From Proteobacteria bacterium UBA3588 (lineage in GTDB: Bacteria; Pseudomonadota; Gammaproteobacteria; Thiohalomonadales; Thiohalomonadaceae): a stretch of DNA of 8,493 bases. Of the stretch, positions 4,906 to 8,493 are shown in pieces. The stretch lies in NCBI GenBank assembly GCA_002376325.1, contig DFMR01000005.1, forward strand, positions 1 to 8,493, written 5' to 3'. Positions within the stretch are counted from its first letter, which is position 1. Each line of letters opens with the position of its first letter. The notes below the pieces were generated by a model, which saw only the letters and a program-made list of their open reading frames with translations, did not search any database and had not been told where the DNA came from. The position numbers and the translations under genes are program-made.

Positions 4906-7900
4906 TCACTTGCCGCTAAGGATGGCCAACAGTTCATGCACCATCGCCAGCCGGCTGTCGAGGTCGGCCATCGCCTTGATGATGCGCAGCCGTTCCTGGC
5001 CGTCAAGCTTGTAGGTCTTGGGCTGGTCTTGGATCAGCGTGATGATTCGCAGCGGATCGATATCGGGATGCGGGCCGAAGGTAATGCGTCCGCCGCCCGG
5101 ACCCAGCTCAATCTTTCGAATGCCGAACGGCGTCGCCAGCAGCTTCAGCTCGGTGGCGCGGAACAGGTTCTTGGCCGCCTCGGGCAGCAGACCGAAACGG
5201 TCGATCATCTCTACTTGCAGATCGTGCAGCTCTTCCATGCTCGCGGCGCCGGCAATGCGTTTGTACATTACCAGTCGGGCGTGAATATCGGGCAGATAGT
5301 CATCGGGGATCAGGGCCGCAATATGCAGATCCACTTCGGTGCCGTGATCGAGCGGCCGATCCAATTCCGGTTCGCGCCCCGCCCTGAGTGCTGCCACGGC
5401 GCGTTCCAGCAGTTCGCTGTAGAGGGAGAAGCCGATCTCATGCATCTGCCCGCTCTGCTCTTCTCCCAGCAACTCGCCGGCGCCCCGTATTTCGAGATCG
5501 TGAGTGGCCAGGGTGAAACCGGTGCCCAGTTCCTCGATGGATTCGATCGCCTCCAGCCGTTTGGCCGCGTCTTCGGTCATCTGGCGCCGCGGCGGCGTGA
5601 CGAGATAGGCGTAGGCGCGATGGTGCGAACGGCCGACCCGGCCGCGCAGCTGATAGAGCTGGGCCAGGCCGAAGCGATCGGCACGATTGATGACGATGGT
5701 ATTGGCGCTGGGAATATCGATGCCGGTTTCGATGATGGTGGTGCAGACCAGGATATTGAAGCGCTGGTGGTAGAAATCGGACATCACCCGTTCCAACTCG
5801 CGCTCACGCATCTGGCCGTGCGCGACGTGTACCGTCGCCTCCGGCAGCAACGCCTCGATATCACGGGCCATCGCGTCGATACTCTCCACGTCATTGTGGA
5901 GGAAATAGACTTGGCCGCCGCGCCTGATTTCGCGCAGGCATGCCTCGTGGATCAGGTTTTTGTTCCATTCGGTGACGAAGGTCTTTACCGCCAGCCGTTT
6001 CGCCGGCGGTGTCGCAATAATGGACATGTCGCGGATGTTGGACAGCGACATGTTGAGGGTGCGCGGAATGGGGGTGGCGGTCAGCGTCAATACGTCCACT
6101 TCGGCTCGAAGGGCCTTGAAGCGTTCCTTTTGCCGCACGCCGAAGCGGTGTTCTTCATCAATGATCACCAACCCCAGTCGCTGCAGTTTGATATTGTCCT
6201 GAAGCAGTTTGTGGGTGCCGATGATGATATCGACGGTCCCTTGTTCCAACCCCTTGATGACGCTGTCCTGCTCCTTCTTGGAACGAAAACGCGACAGGCT
6301 TTCGATGCGTACCGGCCAGTCGGCGAAGCGATCGCGGAAATTCTCGTAATGCTGCTGTGCCAGCAGTGTGGTGGGAACCAGCATCGCCACCTGTTTCCCT
6401 CCCATGACGGCGATAAACGCGGCACGCATCGCCACCTCGGTCTTGCCGAAACCAACGTCGCCGCAGATCAGCCGATCCATCGGGCGCGGCGCGGTCATGT
6501 CTTCCTGCACGGCATCGATGGCGCTCTGCTGGTCCGGCGTGGTTTCAAATGGGAAACCGGCGCTGAACGCGTGGTAGCCGTTCAGGTCGAGGCGATATGC
6601 GTAACCCTTACGTGCGGCGCGCTGGGCATAAATGGCCAGCAGCTCCGCCGCTACGTCACGTACCTTCTCGCTCGCCTTGCGTTTGGCCTTTTCCCAATGG
6701 CCGCTGCCCAATTTATGCAGCGGGGCCGATTCCGGCGCCGCACCTGTGTAGCGGCTGATCAGATGCAGCGATGCGACCGGTACATAGAGTTTGTCGCCAC
6801 CGGCGTATTCCAGAGAGAGAAACTCCTGTTCGATCTCGCTCACGGTCAGCCGCTGCATACCGAGATAGCGTCCGACACCGTGGTCCTCATGCACCACCGG
6901 GGAGCCGATTTGCAACTCGGCAAGGTTGCGGATCACTGCGTCGGAATCGCGTGTGCGAGCCTTCCGGCGGCGGCGCTGCATCACCTGTTCGCCATACAGT
7001 TGCGACTCGGCGATGACCGCCAGGGGCGGCTGATTTAGCAGCAGGCCCTGTTCCAACGGCGCCACGACGATGCCCAGCGGCGCCTGGACGGCAAGGAACT
7101 GCTGCCACGAATCGAATGCCGTGGGCCGGAGCTCGTTGCCGGCCAATAGATCCAGCAGCGCTTCGCGCCGCCCCGCCGACTCGACTGCGAACAGGATGCG
7201 GCCGTGAAATTCATCCACGAATCGCTTCAGGGCAGCGGTGGGATGTTCGCTGCGGACATCGAGCGTCAGATTCGGCGGCGCCGCGCTATCGAAGTTGACA
7301 TGAGCCGCTTTCGGCTCCAGTTCGAAGCGTTGCAACTGGGTGCGTGGGTAGCGGGCCAGGGCGCCCAATACCTCGTCGCCGCGGATGAATATCCGCTCCG
7401 GCGGCAATAGCGGACGCTCGATGTCATGCCGCAACTCCTCGAAGCGCTCTTTGCCTTCGTGCCAGAAGCCGTCCGCGGCCTCCTCGGTGCCTTCGGTGGT
7501 GAGCACCAGGGTCTGCTGCGGCAAATAGTCGAATAGCGTGTCGGTGCGCTCGAAGAACAGCGGCAGATAGTATTCGATACCCGGCGGAGCCAGGCCGTTG
7601 CTGACGTTGCGGTAGACCGGGCTGCGCTGCGGATCGCCTTCGAAGGCGAGACGAAAGGACTGGCGGAAGAGTTTTATCGCCTCGTCGTGGAGCGGAAATT
7701 CGCGCGCCGGAAGCAGGCGCACCGAGTCCACCTTGTCGAGGGAGCGCTGGGTCTCGGGGTCGAAAGTACGGATGCTCTCGATTTCGTCGTCGAACAATTC
7801 GATGCGATAAGGAAGCGGGCTGCCCATGGGATAGAGATCGAACAGGGCGCCGCGGACGGTGAACTCGCCGTGTTCCATGACTTGCGACACGCAACGGTAG

Positions 7901-8370
7901 CCGACCGTATCGAGTCGGTGGCGCATTTGTTCCAGGTCCATGCGTTGTCTCAAGTCGAGTACCAGGCTGTGTGCCTCCAGATACTCGCGCGGCGGCAGTC
8001 GATGCATGAGTGTCGCCACTGGCGTGATCAAAATGCCGCGGCGCAGGTTGGGCAAGCGGTACAGGGTGGCCAGCCGCTCCGAGATGATGTCTTGGTGGGG
8101 CGAGAAGGCGTCGTAGGGCAGGGTCTCCCAGTCGGGGAAGTGAATCACCGGCAACGATGCGTCCTGTCCGGAAAAAAAACGCAGTTCGTATTCGAGACGC
8201 GTTGCCGTGGCGGCATCGGCGGTGACGATTAACGTCACGCCATCGTGTTCGCGCGCGGCAGCCGCAATCGCCAGTCCGTAGCTACTGCCGTAGAGGCGCC
8301 CCCAGCGCAGCCGTTCGCCGGCCTGGAGGGCCATTCGGGGGTGTAGAGGGGATAGATACGGGTCTGCCAT
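4906..8370 (-). CDS. mfd: Transcription-repair coupling factor Mfd
   Basis: An SF2 DNA translocase that displaces RNA polymerase stalled at lesions and recruits UvrA for nucleotide excision repair. The 1154 residues compare with 1148 in E. coli and align throughout. The UvrB-like N-terminus has DWETLPYDAFSPHQDIISERL and MEHGEFTVRGALFDLYPMG (165-183), the UvrA-binding region. The RNA-polymerase-interaction domain includes VHEDHGVGRYLGM (493-505). Motor motifs are Walker A GDVGFGKT (637-644, Lys643), Walker B DEEH (738-741), TATPIPRTLNM, and motif VI QLRGRVGR (907-914). The translocation (TRG) segment HDLEIRGAGELLGEEQSG and the C-terminal autoinhibitory domain (about 1010-1154; DDYLPDIHARLVMYKRIA) are present. 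ATG 8370 has no strong Shine-Dalgarno; Met13 (8334) is an alternative with none better, and the E. coli N-terminus favours the longer form. A promoter candidate lies just upstream. The gene is single-frame and intact; a long open frame on the opposite strand is a composition shadow. Confidence 0.98.
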   Translation of the reverse strand: MADPYLSPLHPRMALQAGERLRWGRLYGSSYGLAIAAAAREHDGVTLIVTADAATATRLEYELRFFSGQDASLPVIHFPDWETLPYDAFSPHQDIISERLATLYRLPNLRRGILITPVATLMHRLPPREYLEAHSLVLDLRQRMDLEQMRHRLDTVGYRCVSQVMEHGEFTVRGALFDLYPMGSPLPYRIELFDDEIESIRTFDPETQRSLDKVDSVRLLPAREFPLHDEAIKLFRQSFRLAFEGDPQRSPVYRNVSNGLAPPGIEYYLPLFFERTDTLFDYLPQQTLVLTTEGTEEAADGFWHEGKERFEELRHDIERPLLPPERIFIRGDEVLGALARYPRTQLQRFELEPKAAHVNFDSAAPPNLTLDVRSEHPTAALKRFVDEFHGRILFAVESAGRREALLDLLAGNELRPTAFDSWQQFLAVQAPLGIVVAPLEQGLLLNQPPLAVIAESQLYGEQVMQRRRRKARTRDSDAVIRNLAELQIGSPVVHEDHGVGRYLGMQRLTVSEIEQEFLSLEYAGGDKLYVPVASLHLISRYTGAAPESAPLHKLGSGHWEKAKRKASEKVRDVAAELLAIYAQRAARKGYAYRLDLNGYHAFSAGFPFETTPDQQSAIDAVQEDMTAPRPMDRLICGDVGFGKTEVAMRAAFIAVMGGKQVAMLVPTTLLAQQHYENFRDRFADWPVRIESLSRFRSKKEQDSVIKGLEQGTVDIIIGTHKLLQDNIKLQRLGLVIIDEEHRFGVRQKERFKALRAEVDVLTLTATPIPRTLNMSLSNIRDMSIIATPPAKRLAVKTFVTEWNKNLIHEACLREIRRGGQVYFLHNDVESIDAMARDIEALLPEATVHVAHGQMRERELERVMSDFYHQRFNILVCTTIIETGIDIPSANTIVINRADRFGLAQLYQLRGRVGRSHHRAYAYLVTPPRRQMTEDAAKRLEAIESIEELGTGFTLATHDLEIRGAGELLGEEQSGQMHEIGFSLYSELLERAVAALRAGREPELDRPLDHGTEVDLHIAALIPDDYLPDIHARLVMYKRIAGAASMEELHDLQVEMIDRFGLLPEAAKNLFRATELKLLATPFGIRKIELGPGGGRITFGPHPDIDPLRIITLIQDQPKTYKLDGQERLRIIKAMADLDSRLAMVHELLAILSGK

Positions 8371-8395
8371 GGGTCGAGAAGTGTGAAAAGGCGCT

Positions 8396-8423
8396 ATTGT
8401 ACATGGCGGTTGGTGGTGAATAA
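8396..8423 (-). promoter_or_regulatory. mfd: Possible sigma-70 promoter for mfd
   Basis: On the - strand TACAAT (8396-8401) matches five of six -10 consensus bases. TTATTC (8418-8423) is a weak -35 at 16-nt spacing; GTTATT gives 17. Transcription would start near 8388, leaving a leader of about 20 nt before ATG 8370. The remaining bases to 8493 show no supported gene. Confidence 0.42.
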
Positions 8424-8493
8424 CAACCCTTATGACACGGTGTGTTCATCATGCGTAGCGAACCGCCGAGGTACAGTGCTCAACTACACTCCT

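Noticed and set aside
4936..7038. 700-codon open frame on the + strand, fully antisense to mfd
   Set aside because: mfd is certain on the other strand. The antisense product has no recognisable motif and no credible ribosome binding site. Long antisense frames are expected where GC-rich third positions suppress stops.
8451..8493. Possible start of a divergent + strand gene (ATG 8451, open to the window edge)
   Set aside because: Only 14 codons are visible, with no Shine-Dalgarno and no recognisable sequence.

Overview
The window looks like a chromosomal segment of a GC-rich gammaproteobacterium. CysG, Mfd, SerS and SlyD all match the enterobacterial/pseudomonad proteins closely along their length. 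The serS–cysG neighbourhood and the acidic-tailed rhodanese next to cysG suggest a Chromatiales-type (purple sulfur or sulfur-oxidising) lineage, but that placement is recalled from family knowledge, not computed. I see no phage, transposon, CRISPR array, tRNA or rRNA; most of the window is housekeeping DNA.

Left part (1-2801, + strand): the 3' third of serS (seryl-tRNA synthetase) enters from the left edge. Two small genes follow (506-877 and 906-1193, 28 nt apart). Both encode exported proteins, and both are built from 11-residue amphipathic repeats in the same helical register, so they look like a diverged tandem pair. A 207-nt gap with several short hairpins and repeated CTAGG then leads to full-length cysG (trifunctional siroheme synthase).

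Middle (2802-3906): a single-domain rhodanese gene on the - strand converges on cysG and is divergent from a small + strand gene. That gene encodes a stand-alone S24 (LexA/UmuD-type) domain which keeps the nucleophilic Ser but has Arg where the catalytic Lys should be. A 14-bp bidirectional terminator separates it from the convergent slyD gene.

Right part (3904-8370, - strand, read right to left): a promoter at about 8396-8423 precedes mfd (transcription-repair coupling factor, full length, all motor motifs present). A small predicted lipoprotein gene follows, started by GTG behind a strong Shine-Dalgarno. Its 3' end overlaps the start of slyD (FKBP-type prolyl isomerase/metallochaperone with a short His-rich tail).

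Functional links: CysG makes siroheme, the cofactor of sulfite and nitrite reductases, and the rhodanese beside it handles sulfane sulfur, so a shared sulfur-metabolism setting is plausible but not shown. The least ordinary items are the pair of 11-mer-repeat exported proteins placed between serS and cysG, and the S24 domain lacking its catalytic lysine.
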